NCBI GenBank assembly: GCA_902500825.1
Contig: CABVRX010000003.1
Coordinates: forward strand, 1-64,000
Direction of reading: 5' to 3'
Length of the DNA stretch: 64,000 bases
Origin: an uncultured Nitrospira sp.
Lineage (GTDB): Bacteria; Nitrospirota; Nitrospiria; Nitrospirales; Nitrospiraceae
Part shown: piece after piece, positions 7,913 through 16,611 of the stretch
Layout of the letters: each line of letters opens with the position of its first letter
How positions within the stretch are numbered: position 1 is the stretch's first letter
Made by a program: the position numbers and the translations under genes
Notes under the pieces: generated by a model
What the model saw: the letters and a program-made list of their open reading frames with translations, nothing else
Told to the model about the DNA's origin: nothing
Database searches by the model: none

Positions 7913-8908
7913 GTGTCACGAGAACTCTCACTCGCGGAAGTTTTCCAGCTCGGCTACTACTGGGAGACCAAAATCCTCCTGACGGCCGTGAAGCTGGATG
8001 TCTTTTCCGCAATCGGTGAAAAACCGAAGGCCGCCCAGGACATTGCAGGTCGAATTCAGGCCGATGAGCCGACCTTGGTGCTTCTCTTGAACGCCCTCGT
8101 CGCAATGAAGTTGTTGACGAAGGAGGAGGAGGGTGATTTGTATGGCAACTCGTCGACGTCGCTGAAGCACCTCGCCCGGCATTCGGGGCAATACGTCGGC
8201 CATCTTCTCCTTTTGCACGATGCGGAATGGAACAACTGGGGAAATTTGGAGGAGACGATTCGAACGGGACGACGGGCAGTCGAGCGGCATGTCTTCGAGA
8301 CCGATCCAGAATTGGGGAGCAACGTGTTGGCGGTGCTCAATCGGATCGGCCAGCAAAGCGGACCTGATTTTGCCAAACGGCTGAAGCTCATGGGAAGCGA
8401 ACGGCTGTTGGATCTAGGCGGCGGGGCCGGTACCAACTCCATCGCCTTTTGTCAGGTGTACGCTGAATTACGCGCGACGGTCTTCGATCTTCCGGCGACG
8501 TTGAAGTTGACGGAAAAAACGGTCAAGGACGCAGGGTTGGAGTCACGAATCACACTGCATCCCGGTGATTTCAATAAAGATCAACTCGGGGGACCGTACG
8601 ATGTGGTCCTGATGTCGGACATTCTTCACTATCAAACGTTCCAGATGAATCACGATCTGGTCAAAAAGGCCTTCGTATCGCTGGCGCCGGGGGGGCGATT
8701 GATCATTAAGGATCGCTTCCTGGACGAGGCCGGTACCGGCCCTGCTTGGACCACCGCGTTCACGGTCCATATTCTTGTGAATACGCAGCACGGCAGTTGT
8801 TACAAATGCAGCGATGCGATGCAATGGTTGACCAAGTCTGGATTTGACTCTGTCGTAGAATTGGAAAAGACGGCTGTCGTGCAGGGTCTGAAATCTCGTG
8901 AAGCGTGA
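7913..8908 (+). CDS. SAM-dependent O-methyltransferase family protein
   Basis: The product (331 residues) has a winged-helix dimerisation domain in the first 100 residues, as in CrtF/acetylserotonin-type methyltransferases. A SAM-binding Rossmann domain follows, with glycine motif LLDLGGGAGT near residue 165, the acidic loop end VFDLP, and LAPGGRLIIKD later. The start is GTG without a strong ribosome site. It leads a co-directional row that includes DUF420, PCP_red and bd-like oxidase genes, so a role in cofactor, haem or quinone modification is possible but not shown. The stop lies in a short CGTGAAG repeat. Confidence 0.8.
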   Translation: MSRELSLAEVFQLGYYWETKILLTAVKLDVFSAIGEKPKAAQDIAGRIQADEPTLVLLLNALVAMKLLTKEEEGDLYGNSSTSLKHLARHSGQYVGHLLLLHDAEWNNWGNLEETIRTGRRAVERHVFETDPELGSNVLAVLNRIGQQSGPDFAKRLKLMGSERLLDLGGGAGTNSIAFCQVYAELRATVFDLPATLKLTEKTVKDAGLESRITLHPGDFNKDQLGGPYDVVLMSDILHYQTFQMNHDLVKKAFVSLAPGGRLIIKDRFLDEAGTGPAWTTAFTVHILVNTQHGSCYKCSDAMQWLTKSGFDSVVELEKTAVVQGLKSREA

Positions 8909-9004
8909 AGCCCGCTTCGACTCAGCGAAGCGAGCGCCGTCCATGAAACGCGAACTCAATTTCGTGGTGCGATTCTTGAGATACGAGCGACGAAGAGCAG
9001 AGCG

Positions 9005-9718
9005 ATGGATTGGTTAAGAGAACCGGGGTTCTTCGGAACCCACGCCACAACCGGGGCGGACTTAAGCCAATTAATGGCCACTTTGTTTACTACGCTCTTT
9101 GTCATTGGGTGGTACCAGGCGCGTAAGCGACAGGCCGATGCACATCATTGGTTGATGCTGGGTGGAATGATTTCCATGCTCAGCTTCTTCATCGCCTACT
9201 ATTTGTTTCGTCAGCTCGGCGTTTTGGCCGTGGAGGGGAAAGAGGGATTCGGCGGCTCTCAATCGCTCTATGATTATGTTTTCATTCCGGTGCTCACGCT
9301 CCACATCATCCTTGTCATCATCGGCTTGGTCATGGCGGTGTACATGATTGTGCTCGGTTTTCGCGCTCAACAGTTGGTCGACGGGGTGCGCTCCCTCCGT
9401 GAATCACGGTTGCTTACGACATGGAAGAAAATCGGACTCATCTTCAGCGGAATCGCCTTTGTAGTGCTGGGGTTATTTTTTTCGCGCGTGGCCACGGCCG
9501 GTTTTTCAATGCGAAAGCTGGAGGTGTATCTCGTATTTCTTATGGTGGTCGCGTTTGTGTTCGCAATTGAAATGACGATTCAACGGATCTGGCCTGATGG
9601 AGCGCAGCGGCATCGCGCGCTCGGCCGATTTACGATGGTCATTTACTGCGTCTTGTTTGTCACAGGGAGCTTTACCTACACCATGTTGTATATTCTTTAT
9701 CCCGGGAAGATTGGGTAA
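9005..9718 (+). CDS. DUF420-type polytopic membrane protein
   Basis: This 237-residue membrane protein has about six hydrophobic spans. The arrangement, with conserved histidines in DAHHWLML and TLHIILVI and a long YDYVFIPVLTLHI segment, is that of the DUF420 (YozB/CtaM-like) family, often found beside terminal oxidase genes and thought to assist oxidase assembly. Here it lies 2.4 kb before bd-like oxidase copy 1, which fits that role. The function is inferred from family and position only. Confidence 0.7.
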   Translation: MDWLREPGFFGTHATTGADLSQLMATLFTTLFVIGWYQARKRQADAHHWLMLGGMISMLSFFIAYYLFRQLGVLAVEGKEGFGGSQSLYDYVFIPVLTLHIILVIIGLVMAVYMIVLGFRAQQLVDGVRSLRESRLLTTWKKIGLIFSGIAFVVLGLFFSRVATAGFSMRKLEVYLVFLMVVAFVFAIEMTIQRIWPDGAQRHRALGRFTMVIYCVLFVTGSFTYTMLYILYPGKIG

Positions 9719-9727
9719 TGTATTGAG

Positions 9728-10219
9728 ATGCTGACCTGCGGCTGTGGTCGATGGATGCATACGGAAGGGATTGAGGAACGTGACGGGGAAAACGGTATCT
9801 CTCAGTGGTTCATCCGATCGGAATGCAAAGGCTGTGGTCTGAAAGTCGGTGTCGACGTACCGGAGGGACAGACGCACGGATTGGTCGATCGATTCATGTG
9901 GACTGACGAGGCATTGCACCGGCTGGATCGCCTCCCGCCTTATGTGGCAACTCTCGTTCAAAAGGATGTGGAACACGATGCTCATCAGCGTGGAACTCGG
10001 GTGATCTCGTACGATGTGTTGTTACGTCCACAAGGCGGGGAGCGAATTGAATGGGAGCCTGAAGCCGAGCGGCGGCTGGAACGAGTGCCGGCTCCGGTTC
10101 GGGCCATGGCTCGGATCGAACTCGAACGCACCGCGGCGGATCGTGGATCATCACGCGTTACGGTGTCGCTGATGGAAGAAGTGAAGGCGAAGTACTTTGG
10201 AATGGGGGCTTCAAAATAG
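9728..10219 (+). CDS. Zinc-ribbon protein with PCP_red-type domain
   Basis: The 163-residue product begins with CGCG and CKGCG cysteine pairs (residues 4-6 and about 35-38), likely a small metal site. Two similar helical units follow: WTDEALHRLDRLPPYV and WEPEAERRLERVPAPV, the second ending SLMEEVKAKY. The second unit matches the PCP_red domain first described at the C-terminus of light-independent protochlorophyllide reductase B. In non-phototrophs this domain occurs in small proteins of unknown function. The gene starts 9 bases after the DUF420 gene, so the two are probably co-transcribed. Confidence 0.65.
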   Translation: MLTCGCGRWMHTEGIEERDGENGISQWFIRSECKGCGLKVGVDVPEGQTHGLVDRFMWTDEALHRLDRLPPYVATLVQKDVEHDAHQRGTRVISYDVLLRPQGGERIEWEPEAERRLERVPAPVRAMARIELERTAADRGSSRVTVSLMEEVKAKYFGMGASK

Positions 10220-10230
10220 TAACGAGTGTT

Positions 10231-10304
10231 GAGGACTGAGAAGGGGAAATGGGTAACACCGGCCATTTCTCCGGCTCAGTCCTCAGTCCTGCTATCTCAG
10301 TCCT
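10231..10304 (+). repeat. Hairpin with three CTCAGTCCT repeats
   Basis: GAGGACTGAG 10231-10240 pairs with CTCAGTCCTC 10275-10284, and inner arms GAAATGG 10246-10252 and CCATTTC 10263-10269 extend the stem. Direct copies of CTCAGTCCT start at 10275, 10282 and 10296. The element explains why the downstream gene should start at 10312 rather than at the earlier in-frame ATG at 10249. Confidence 0.6.
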
Positions 10305-10311
10305 GAATATC

Positions 10312-11379
10312 ATGTTGCATCGGATGGCCTTGCGGGTGCTTCCGAGTTTAAGTTTGGCGGTTACGGAAGAGCCCGTGCGCAAGCAAAAACGGATCGTGAT
10401 GTTTGTCCCCGGGCTGATTGCGTTCGGGGTGTATCGTCTCGTCAAACATCTCGTTCCAATCGCAGATCCCCTTGTGCTGTTGACGGTCAGTAGTCTGGTG
10501 GCAGCGGTCACCTCGGTCCTGGCCTATCGGGTCGGTCGGGCTGCCCCGTGGTCCGTCATCGTCCGCCAAGATGGAGCGCGCCTCCTCAGCTGGCTTGCCG
10601 GCTGGATCGGTGCCGTCTATGGCATTCAGCTCTCGTTGTTGGTGCTGACTCTGTTGTGGATCATGAATTACGATTATCTCCAACATCCTGATGGGCCCGC
10701 CATGATGGCGATCATCATTTCATGCACGGCGGTCGCTCGCGACGCGTTTGAAATCGGACATGTGCGCAAGCTCTCGGTGTTGGGACGACCGTTTCTCACG
10801 TTCCCTGATGGAGCGCAACTTCGTGCCTTGGTGCAGTCTAGGGCTTGGCAATGGGGGCCCTGGACCGCTGCTGGCATTGGTATGGGCGCAACTGCATCAT
10901 TGTCGGGGTTCGCCATCGCGGATGTTCAGGGAGCTGCGTTGGCTCAATTGTTGAGCGTGACAGTTTTCGGCGGAGGTCTGGCACTCTGCGCCTACTTTGG
11001 CGGGCTTTATCCGTCTGTCCCGTGGGTTCACACACTCCGCCAAACCGCGTCGGGGGAATTGCTGAAGTATTGGTGGTGGCCCGGGATGGCCTTTGCCTCG
11101 ACCTATTATCTTGTGGCGATGGGACTGTTGCTGTTTGTCGTACGGCAGCCGACGATTACGCCGGCCTCAGCCGCCGTGATGGGTGCCCTGGTTACGGCGG
11201 TGATGGGCTTGTATGGGTATTATCTGGGTGATCGCCGCCATGTGGAGGATGAACAGGCTCCGCAACTATCGAGTGGAATGTTGCGTTGTCCGTTTGTGAT
11301 GGGGATTCTTGGAAAACCGGTCAGTGCCGACGGTGCGGCTGGGGAGTTGGCAATCGGCAAGACCGGAATGAAGGGGTAG
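10312..11379 (+). CDS. Polytopic membrane protein of unknown function
   Basis: I do not recognise a family. The 355-residue product has around eight hydrophobic spans, a short HIGHVRKL-type charged loop near the middle, a repeated tryptophan-rich turn (WWWPGMAF) and a soluble C-terminus containing SGMLRCPFVMGILG. The start is placed after the hairpin repeat; an ATG at 10324 is also possible. The gene ends 4 bases before bd-like oxidase copy 1, so the two are very probably in one operon. It could be an oxidase partner or assembly factor; this is inferred only from position. Confidence 0.65.
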   Translation: MLHRMALRVLPSLSLAVTEEPVRKQKRIVMFVPGLIAFGVYRLVKHLVPIADPLVLLTVSSLVAAVTSVLAYRVGRAAPWSVIVRQDGARLLSWLAGWIGAVYGIQLSLLVLTLLWIMNYDYLQHPDGPAMMAIIISCTAVARDAFEIGHVRKLSVLGRPFLTFPDGAQLRALVQSRAWQWGPWTAAGIGMGATASLSGFAIADVQGAALAQLLSVTVFGGGLALCAYFGGLYPSVPWVHTLRQTASGELLKYWWWPGMAFASTYYLVAMGLLLFVVRQPTITPASAAVMGALVTAVMGLYGYYLGDRRHVEDEQAPQLSSGMLRCPFVMGILGKPVSADGAAGELAIGKTGMKG

Positions 11380-11383
11380 GGAT

Positions 11384-13258
11384 ATGGGGCAAGGATTCAG
11401 GTTGAAACGCTCCTTGATCAGTGTTGCGATCTGTATCGCGATGGTCGCGATCACCATTGGAAGCGTGTGGAACGGGCCGGATCCGTCATTTGCGGAATCG
11501 TCGACGGATGTGTACTTCGGCACTGAGGGAACTCCGCAGGGACCGGCGGCTCCCACTCCTCATGAAACGGTCTATCCGCGTATCGGCTCGTTGGACAGTC
11601 GGTTGCTGGTGTGGTTTGTGACGCAGCAACATACCTATTTCGGAGGATTCGTTCTCGCCCTGCCGTTATTTTGCGCATTGCTTGAGTTTCTTGGACTCAT
11701 AACCTCGAAGCCGGCCTTGGCCCTTCGCTACGATGGTCTGGCGAGAGATCTCGCGAAGGTAGCGGTCTTGGCTCTGTCGGTCTCGGCGCTCATCGGCAGC
11801 CTGATGCTGACGATGTTCATCATGCTGTATCCCAGTTTCATGAAGTATATGGGTGGAACATTCAAAGGGTTTATGCCGGCCTACGCGGCCGTGTTTGTCG
11901 GAGAGGCGCTGCTGCTGATCGTCTATTACTATGGGTGGAATCGGATGACGGATCGGGGCATGAAATGGATTCACGCCGCGATCGGGATTCTGACCAACAT
12001 TGTGGGAACGGCCTTATTGATGATGGCGAATGCTTGGTCTGCCTTCATGATGTCGCCTGCCGGGGTGGATGCGCAAGGGCGATTCCTGGGAAACGCCTGG
12101 CATCTGCTGCACTCAGCGCTGTGGAACCCTCTGAACGTCCATCGCTTCCTCGCGGATATCATGTCCGGTGGGGCTGTGGTGCTGGCCTATGCCTGTTATC
12201 GGTTTTTTACCAGTAAAACCGACGAAGAACGGGCCTATTTCGATTGGGTGGGATATGTCTTCCTGTTTGTCACAGTCTGCGCGCTCATCCCCATGCCTAT
12301 TGCAGGCTATTGGCTGATGAAGTCCGTGTTCGTGTTTCGCCAGACCATGGGTGTGACGATGATGGGCGGGTTGCTTACCTGGCTGTTTGTCGTTCAGGCC
12401 CTCTTGATTGGTGTCCTCTTCTTAGGAATCAACTACTACCTCTGGCAGAGCATGGCTCGAATCAAAGGGGGCGAGCGCTATCAGCCCTACTACCAGCTCT
12501 TGTTGGGTGTCTTAATGCTGGCGCTCTTTATTTGGCTGACACCGCACACCTTATTGATGTCTGCGAGCGAAGTGAAGGCGATGGGTGGGGCTCAACATCC
12601 CGTGATCGGCAACTATGGTGTCATGTCGGCCAAGAATGGAGCGGTCAACATCCTGATTCTCGTCACGGCGCTCAGTTTTTTGTACTATCGTCGGGCGAAT
12701 CGAACCATGACCATTTCGTGGGCCAAAACCGGAAATATCGTGCTCGCCGTGCTCTACCTGGTCGGTGCGTTGAACATTATCTGGCTGTCTATTTACGGAT
12801 TCTATTTGCCGGCAAAGATTCGTGTCGGTCTGTCAGCGCCTCAAGCTATTACGACGCTGACGGTGATCATAACCGGTGTGGTGATCAACCGCCTCATGCT
12901 CAGAGGAGCTGTGCTGCATGGCCCGATTCAGTGGGGGAAGATTCCGCTGCGCGGCATGGTTGGATTGTTTGGATTGGCTGCGTCCTTCAGTTGGGTGATG
13001 GGTTTGATGGGATACATTCGTTCGTCTGGGCGCTTGTCATGGCATGTCAGTGAGTTGATGGCCGATGTTTCACCTTGGGCGTTCACGCCGGATCTTCAAT
13101 ATGCCACGAAAATGGTAACGCTGAACATGGTGGTATTTTGGGCAGCCGTTCTGGCGTTGTTCTGGATGTGCGAGCGGGGGCAACAGCCGGTGATGGGCGA
13201 GGAACTTCAGGAGGAACAGGCGCCTTTGCTTTCGCCGGTTCCATCGCAAGAAACATAG
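11384..13258 (+). CDS. Cytochrome bd-like oxidase subunit I, copy 1
   Basis: This 624-residue membrane protein has an N-terminal signal or anchor, a periplasmic stretch of about 40 residues, then about 14 spans. It aligns by eye along its length with the copy at 16822. Segments reminiscent of bd subunit I include QQHTYFGGFVLALP (a candidate haem histidine), VYYYGWNRM and MMANAWSAFMMSPAGVD. The quinol-loop motif GRQPW is absent and no subunit II gene is adjacent, so the electron donor may not be quinol. Nitrospira genomes are known to carry such bd-like proteins, proposed as terminal oxidases. Unlike copy 2, no cytochrome c genes follow. Confidence 0.82.
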   Translation: MGQGFRLKRSLISVAICIAMVAITIGSVWNGPDPSFAESSTDVYFGTEGTPQGPAAPTPHETVYPRIGSLDSRLLVWFVTQQHTYFGGFVLALPLFCALLEFLGLITSKPALALRYDGLARDLAKVAVLALSVSALIGSLMLTMFIMLYPSFMKYMGGTFKGFMPAYAAVFVGEALLLIVYYYGWNRMTDRGMKWIHAAIGILTNIVGTALLMMANAWSAFMMSPAGVDAQGRFLGNAWHLLHSALWNPLNVHRFLADIMSGGAVVLAYACYRFFTSKTDEERAYFDWVGYVFLFVTVCALIPMPIAGYWLMKSVFVFRQTMGVTMMGGLLTWLFVVQALLIGVLFLGINYYLWQSMARIKGGERYQPYYQLLLGVLMLALFIWLTPHTLLMSASEVKAMGGAQHPVIGNYGVMSAKNGAVNILILVTALSFLYYRRANRTMTISWAKTGNIVLAVLYLVGALNIIWLSIYGFYLPAKIRVGLSAPQAITTLTVIITGVVINRLMLRGAVLHGPIQWGKIPLRGMVGLFGLAASFSWVMGLMGYIRSSGRLSWHVSELMADVSPWAFTPDLQYATKMVTLNMVVFWAAVLALFWMCERGQQPVMGEELQEEQAPLLSPVPSQET

Positions 13259-13274
13259 AAGGGGAATAGAGCCT

Positions 13275-13928
13275 ATGGAGCGCCGTACGCCGATTTGTAC
13301 TGCCGCCGTTTTCAGTATTCTGGCCGGTGTTGTTGCCTGGCACGTTCCCGTTGTCGCCCAAGGGCAGTCCCTCGTGTTGGAGAATTTCCAAGCGAAGGAA
13401 ACGGACGGGTTTCCTTCCCTGTGGGACCACGAAAATCAGCGAAGTCAATCGAAAGGCCGCGAAGCCTACAAGATTCAGTCTGAAAACGGAGCGAATTTTT
13501 TATCGGCAAAGGATGCCGGTCAGCGGATCAAGAAAAAGAAAATCGACTGGGATCCCAAGGCCTATCCGATTTTGACTTGGCGATGGCGTCTCAATAAGGC
13601 GACGGCTGGAAATGAGCCGCTAGCCGCGGTCTATGCTTCCCTCGATACCGATCTCCTCTTTATCCCGGTGTTCACGAAATATGTGTGGAGCGAGTCGAAA
13701 CCGGATGGCACCGTGACGGAAGGCGGCATGTTTAGTGGCTCCGAGATCGTCGTCCAGACCGGAACGAAGGAAGTCGGACAATGGTTTGAGGAACGAGTGA
13801 ATGTGTACGAAGACTTCAAGCGGATTCACAAGCATGAGCCAGCGGAGAAGGCCTGGGGAATCTCCATCATCGCGGCCCCTGGCGTGGAAATCGATTTTGG
13901 CCCCCTGATTGCTGTTTCAGCCAAGTAG
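13275..13928 (+). CDS. DUF3047 exported protein
   Basis: The 217-residue product has a signal peptide (cleavage near VVAQG) followed by a DUF3047-type sandwich domain, with LVLENFQ near the start, a central YPILTWRWRLNK and a later VNVYEDFKRI. Function is unknown in the family; the fold resembles carbohydrate- or ligand-binding jelly rolls. It follows oxidase copy 1 after 16 bases with an AGGGGAA ribosome site, so it is probably part of that operon. Confidence 0.75.
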   Translation: MERRTPICTAAVFSILAGVVAWHVPVVAQGQSLVLENFQAKETDGFPSLWDHENQRSQSKGREAYKIQSENGANFLSAKDAGQRIKKKKIDWDPKAYPILTWRWRLNKATAGNEPLAAVYASLDTDLLFIPVFTKYVWSESKPDGTVTEGGMFSGSEIVVQTGTKEVGQWFEERVNVYEDFKRIHKHEPAEKAWGISIIAAPGVEIDFGPLIAVSAK

Positions 13929-13961
13929 GAGATCCGCTTTTCGGTTCATGAAGGATCAGTG

Positions 13962-14324
13962 ATGGCGAGAAACAAGGCGTTTGATATTGCACTCGGAATA
14001 ACAGTGATGGGTACAGTCGGTACTCTGATCGGGCTGACCATGGGCGGAGGATTGATGCCGGTTGCCGTCTCTGTTGGACTTGGGCTCGGTATTGTGATCG
14101 GCTTTCTCGGCGGCCGTCGATTTCTCGTCAGCATTCTTGTCGGTACTGTGCTGGGTGGAGTGTTGGCCTGGCTGATGGCCGGTGTCGATCGGATCTGGGT
14201 CGGCGCCGGAGCAGGTGCTGCCATGGGTGGCTTCTTGGGAGTCCAAATTTCAATGTTGCTTGATGTGCGTGCTGCCAAGAAGGCGGCATCCGAACAAGCC
14301 GAGACATTGCCGTCTTACCGGTAG
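13962..14324 (+). CDS. Small glycine-rich membrane protein
   Basis: The 120-residue product is almost all hydrophobic, with GxxxG-rich spans ([35 protein letters not shown]) forming three to four helices, and a short charged tail ([12 protein letters not shown]). I do not recognise a named family. An AAGGA ribosome site precedes ATG 13962; a GTG at 13959 is an alternative. It sits between the DUF3047 and formylglycine-enzyme-like genes in the same orientation. Confidence 0.65.
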   Translation: MARNKAFDIALGITVMGTVGTLIGLTMGGGLMPVAVSVGLGLGIVIGFLGGRRFLVSILVGTVLGGVLAWLMAGVDRIWVGAGAGAAMGGFLGVQISMLLDVRAAKKAASEQAETLPSYR

Positions 14325-14348
14325 GTACTCTCGATTAACGAGGTGTTC

Positions 14349-15269
14349 GTGGAAAACAAAGGTGTGTTAGTCGGGTCCATCATTTTTGTATTTACATCGT
14401 TTTTTCTCATGATCGGCCTGTTGGCCTATGAGTCATATAAGGCCAAGCAAATGAAACAGCTTGTCGCATCAGTGAAGTCGGAAGCTCGACCGACGGCGAG
14501 TAGCCTGCCGGCTCAGGATTTCTCGATGTACAAGACAAAAATCGGAGATGAAGGCCGAGAAATGGTGCAGATCCCGGAAGGCCCTTTTACGATGGGAAGC
14601 AATGACGGCGATCCGGATGAAGCTCCTGAGCACCAAGTCTACTTGAAGGGGTTCTATCTCGACCGAAAAGAAGTCACCCAAGAGGAATACATGCGGTTCG
14701 CGAAAATGACCAAACGCGCCATGCCCAGGATTGAGGTGTTCGACGATGATCAGTCGAAGATTTTGAAGCCGGGATTGGCTGCCATGAGCGTCTCCTGGGA
14801 CGAAGCGGCCGCCTACTGCAAGTGGGCCGGCAAGCGACTTCCCACTGAAGCAGAGTGGGAGAAGGCCGGCCGAGGCGAGAGCAAGAGAAAATATCCGTGG
14901 GGAGATAAATTTACCATCAACGCCGCCAATGTCGACGGTAGCGAGGATGGGTATAAGTATCTGGCGCCCCCCGGATCGTTCGAGGCAGGGCGGAGTCCCT
15001 ACGGCCTTTATGACATGACGGGTAACGTAGCGGAATGGGTGGAGGATTCATACAGTGAACACTACTATAAGAAATCTCCATTTCGTGACCCTAAGGGACC
15101 GGAGAATGCTGACCTCAAGGTCGTGCGCGGAGGCTCATGGCGGGAAACGGAGCATAATGCGAGGTTGTCAAAGCGGTTTGCCGCCAAACATTGGCGGACG
15201 GACGTGACGATCGGCATTCGTTGTGCGAGTGCTCTGGAGCAAACTGTCGGAGACGGCGCTGAGTCATAG
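14349..15269 (+). CDS. Membrane-anchored formylglycine-enzyme-like (SUMF1-fold) protein 1
   Basis: The 306-residue product has one N-terminal span (residues about 8-28) and then an FGE-sulfatase domain: MVQIPEGPFTMGS, HQVYLKGFYLDRKEVTQEEY, GKRLPTEAEWEKAGRG, YDMTGNVAEWVED and VVRGGSW. True formylglycine-generating enzymes have two cysteines after RGGSW; here that segment reads RETEHNARLSKR with none, so sulfatase activation is unlikely. The domain probably faces the periplasm in a structural or binding role. GTG 14349 is preceded by GAGGT; GTG 14343 is an alternative. A paralogue follows after 6 bases. Confidence 0.82.
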   Translation: MENKGVLVGSIIFVFTSFFLMIGLLAYESYKAKQMKQLVASVKSEARPTASSLPAQDFSMYKTKIGDEGREMVQIPEGPFTMGSNDGDPDEAPEHQVYLKGFYLDRKEVTQEEYMRFAKMTKRAMPRIEVFDDDQSKILKPGLAAMSVSWDEAAAYCKWAGKRLPTEAEWEKAGRGESKRKYPWGDKFTINAANVDGSEDGYKYLAPPGSFEAGRSPYGLYDMTGNVAEWVEDSYSEHYYKKSPFRDPKGPENADLKVVRGGSWRETEHNARLSKRFAAKHWRTDVTIGIRCASALEQTVGDGAES

Positions 15270-15275
15270 ATCAGT

Positions 15276-16172
15276 ATGCTCGAATCAAAATTCAAATTGG
15301 TCTTTCTGCTTGTTGTGCTGGCCTGTGCTGCGATGCCCATCATCGCCATCTTGCGTGGTACTACGTTAACGCCGTATGAAAAGTCAGAGTCTGGAGCTGA
15401 CGCTGAAGTTGACGCGACGCCAGAGAGCGCTCCTGGAGAGGAACCGATTCCAGACGAGATGGTGACGATTTCAGCAGGGCCGTTCGAACGTGGAACTGAG
15501 AGCGGAGGGTTCGATGAACAGCCGCGGCGCACCATCTTCCTCGATGCTTTTTCGATTGATCGGTACGAAGTGACCAATCATCAATATCAACAGTTCGTCC
15601 TGTCGACCGGCCATCGGAAGCCTGGGCTACCTGCGCGGTACGCTAAGAACGGTGGAAAGATGAAAGGAACGAATCAGCCGGTCGTCTATGTGTCGTGGGA
15701 TGATGCGGCGGAATATTGCCGCTGGAAAGGCAAGCGGCTTCCAAGCGAAGCCGAATGGGAAAAAGCCATGCGAGGCACCGACGGGAGACTTTGGCCCTGG
15801 GGAAACCAGGAGCAACCTCATGGTGCGAATTGGGCCCGTGTGCAGGACGGCCATGAGGTATCTGCACGTGTGGGGAGTTTCATGACTGACAAAAGTCCGT
15901 ACGGGGTGATGGATGGGGCCGGCAATGTCATCGAATGGGTGGCTGATTGGTACGATGAGACCTATTACAAGGACTCGCCGGAACAGAATCCACCAAGCCC
16001 TGAGTATGGCACCTATCGGGTGCTTCGAGGTGGAGGCTATACGACGACCGGCGGGGATATTCGGGTCACCAGCCGAAGCAAAATGATGCCGGATTTTCGA
16101 GATGAGACGATCGGATTTCGTTGCGCAATTTCTGCGACGGAAACGAAAGAAAGTGGAGAGAGGAAAACCTGA
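15276..16172 (+). CDS. Membrane-anchored formylglycine-enzyme-like (SUMF1-fold) protein 2
   Basis: This is a paralogue of the preceding gene: one N-terminal span (FLLVVLACAAMPIIAIL), an acidic linker, then the same domain with MVTISAGPFERGTE, SIDRYEVTNHQYQQF, GKRLPSEAEWEKAMRG, GVMDGAGNVIEWVADW and VLRGGGY. The position of the catalytic cysteines is again empty (TTTGGDIRVTSR). The two genes probably arose by tandem duplication and are co-transcribed. Similar domains occur in Nitrospira respiratory clusters, but the role is not known to me. Confidence 0.82.
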   Translation: MLESKFKLVFLLVVLACAAMPIIAILRGTTLTPYEKSESGADAEVDATPESAPGEEPIPDEMVTISAGPFERGTESGGFDEQPRRTIFLDAFSIDRYEVTNHQYQQFVLSTGHRKPGLPARYAKNGGKMKGTNQPVVYVSWDDAAEYCRWKGKRLPSEAEWEKAMRGTDGRLWPWGNQEQPHGANWARVQDGHEVSARVGSFMTDKSPYGVMDGAGNVIEWVADWYDETYYKDSPEQNPPSPEYGTYRVLRGGGYTTTGGDIRVTSRSKMMPDFRDETIGFRCAISATETKESGERKT

Positions 16173-16177
16173 TGAAT

Positions 16178-16282
16178 TTACAAAAAATCAAAGTAGTAGA
16201 GAATCAAAAACACGGCCAAAATGATGTTGACAACCATACCGGCCAAAACTATAATGTCAAACACTTTTGAGTTTTTTGTCAC
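16178..16282 (-). CDS. Tiny single-span membrane protein (34 aa, minus strand)
   Basis: A 34-codon frame on the minus strand reads MTKNSKVFDI, then a hydrophobic helix (IVLAGMVVNIILAVFLILYY), then FDFL. Its GTG start is preceded by AGGAGA at normal spacing. It is convergent with the gene ending at 16172 and divergent from the next small genes. The size and shape resemble small accessory subunits of membrane oxidases, but the opposite strand argues for separate control. Its reality rests on the ribosome site and the clean membrane helix. Confidence 0.5.
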   Translation of the reverse strand: MTKNSKVFDIIVLAGMVVNIILAVFLILYYFDFL

Positions 16283-16406
16283 AGTTTCTCCTGTTGCTAC
16301 GATTGCGAACAGCAAAAATCTGATAACACAGGGTTAAATGCCTGTCAAGAAAATGCAGCAATTCTGAACTTCCCTTCTAACTATCTTGATCGGAGTAAAG
16401 GCAACG

Positions 16407-16529
16407 ATGGCTACAGCTACCCCTGATAGCGACATTAAGATAAAAATCGGCAAGATGATTTTCTACATTACTTGTGCGGTAGGAATATGGTTTTTCTACT
16501 GGTTTGCCGGAGTCCAGTGTCCCTGCTGA
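16407..16529 (+). CDS. Tiny single-span membrane protein (40 aa)
   Basis: The 40-residue frame begins MATATPDSDIKIKIGK, followed by an aromatic-rich helix (MIFYITCAVGIWFFYWFAG) and ends VQCPC. GGAG lies about 12 bases before the ATG. It is the first of two small plus-strand genes ahead of bd-like oxidase copy 2. By size and position it could be an accessory subunit, analogous to CydX in bd oxidases, although no sequence similarity is claimed. Confidence 0.55.
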   Translation: MATATPDSDIKIKIGKMIFYITCAVGIWFFYWFAGVQCPC

Positions 16530-16611
16530 GATCATAGATCTCGCCTAGCCCACAGGGTCTGGTTCGTAGCTCAATCAACAGATGACCAGGTAAGCAGAGG
16601 AGAAACGGGAA

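Noticed and set aside
14349-16172. Active sulfatase-maturing enzymes
   Set aside because: The two catalytic cysteines are missing in both proteins and no sulfatase gene is near.
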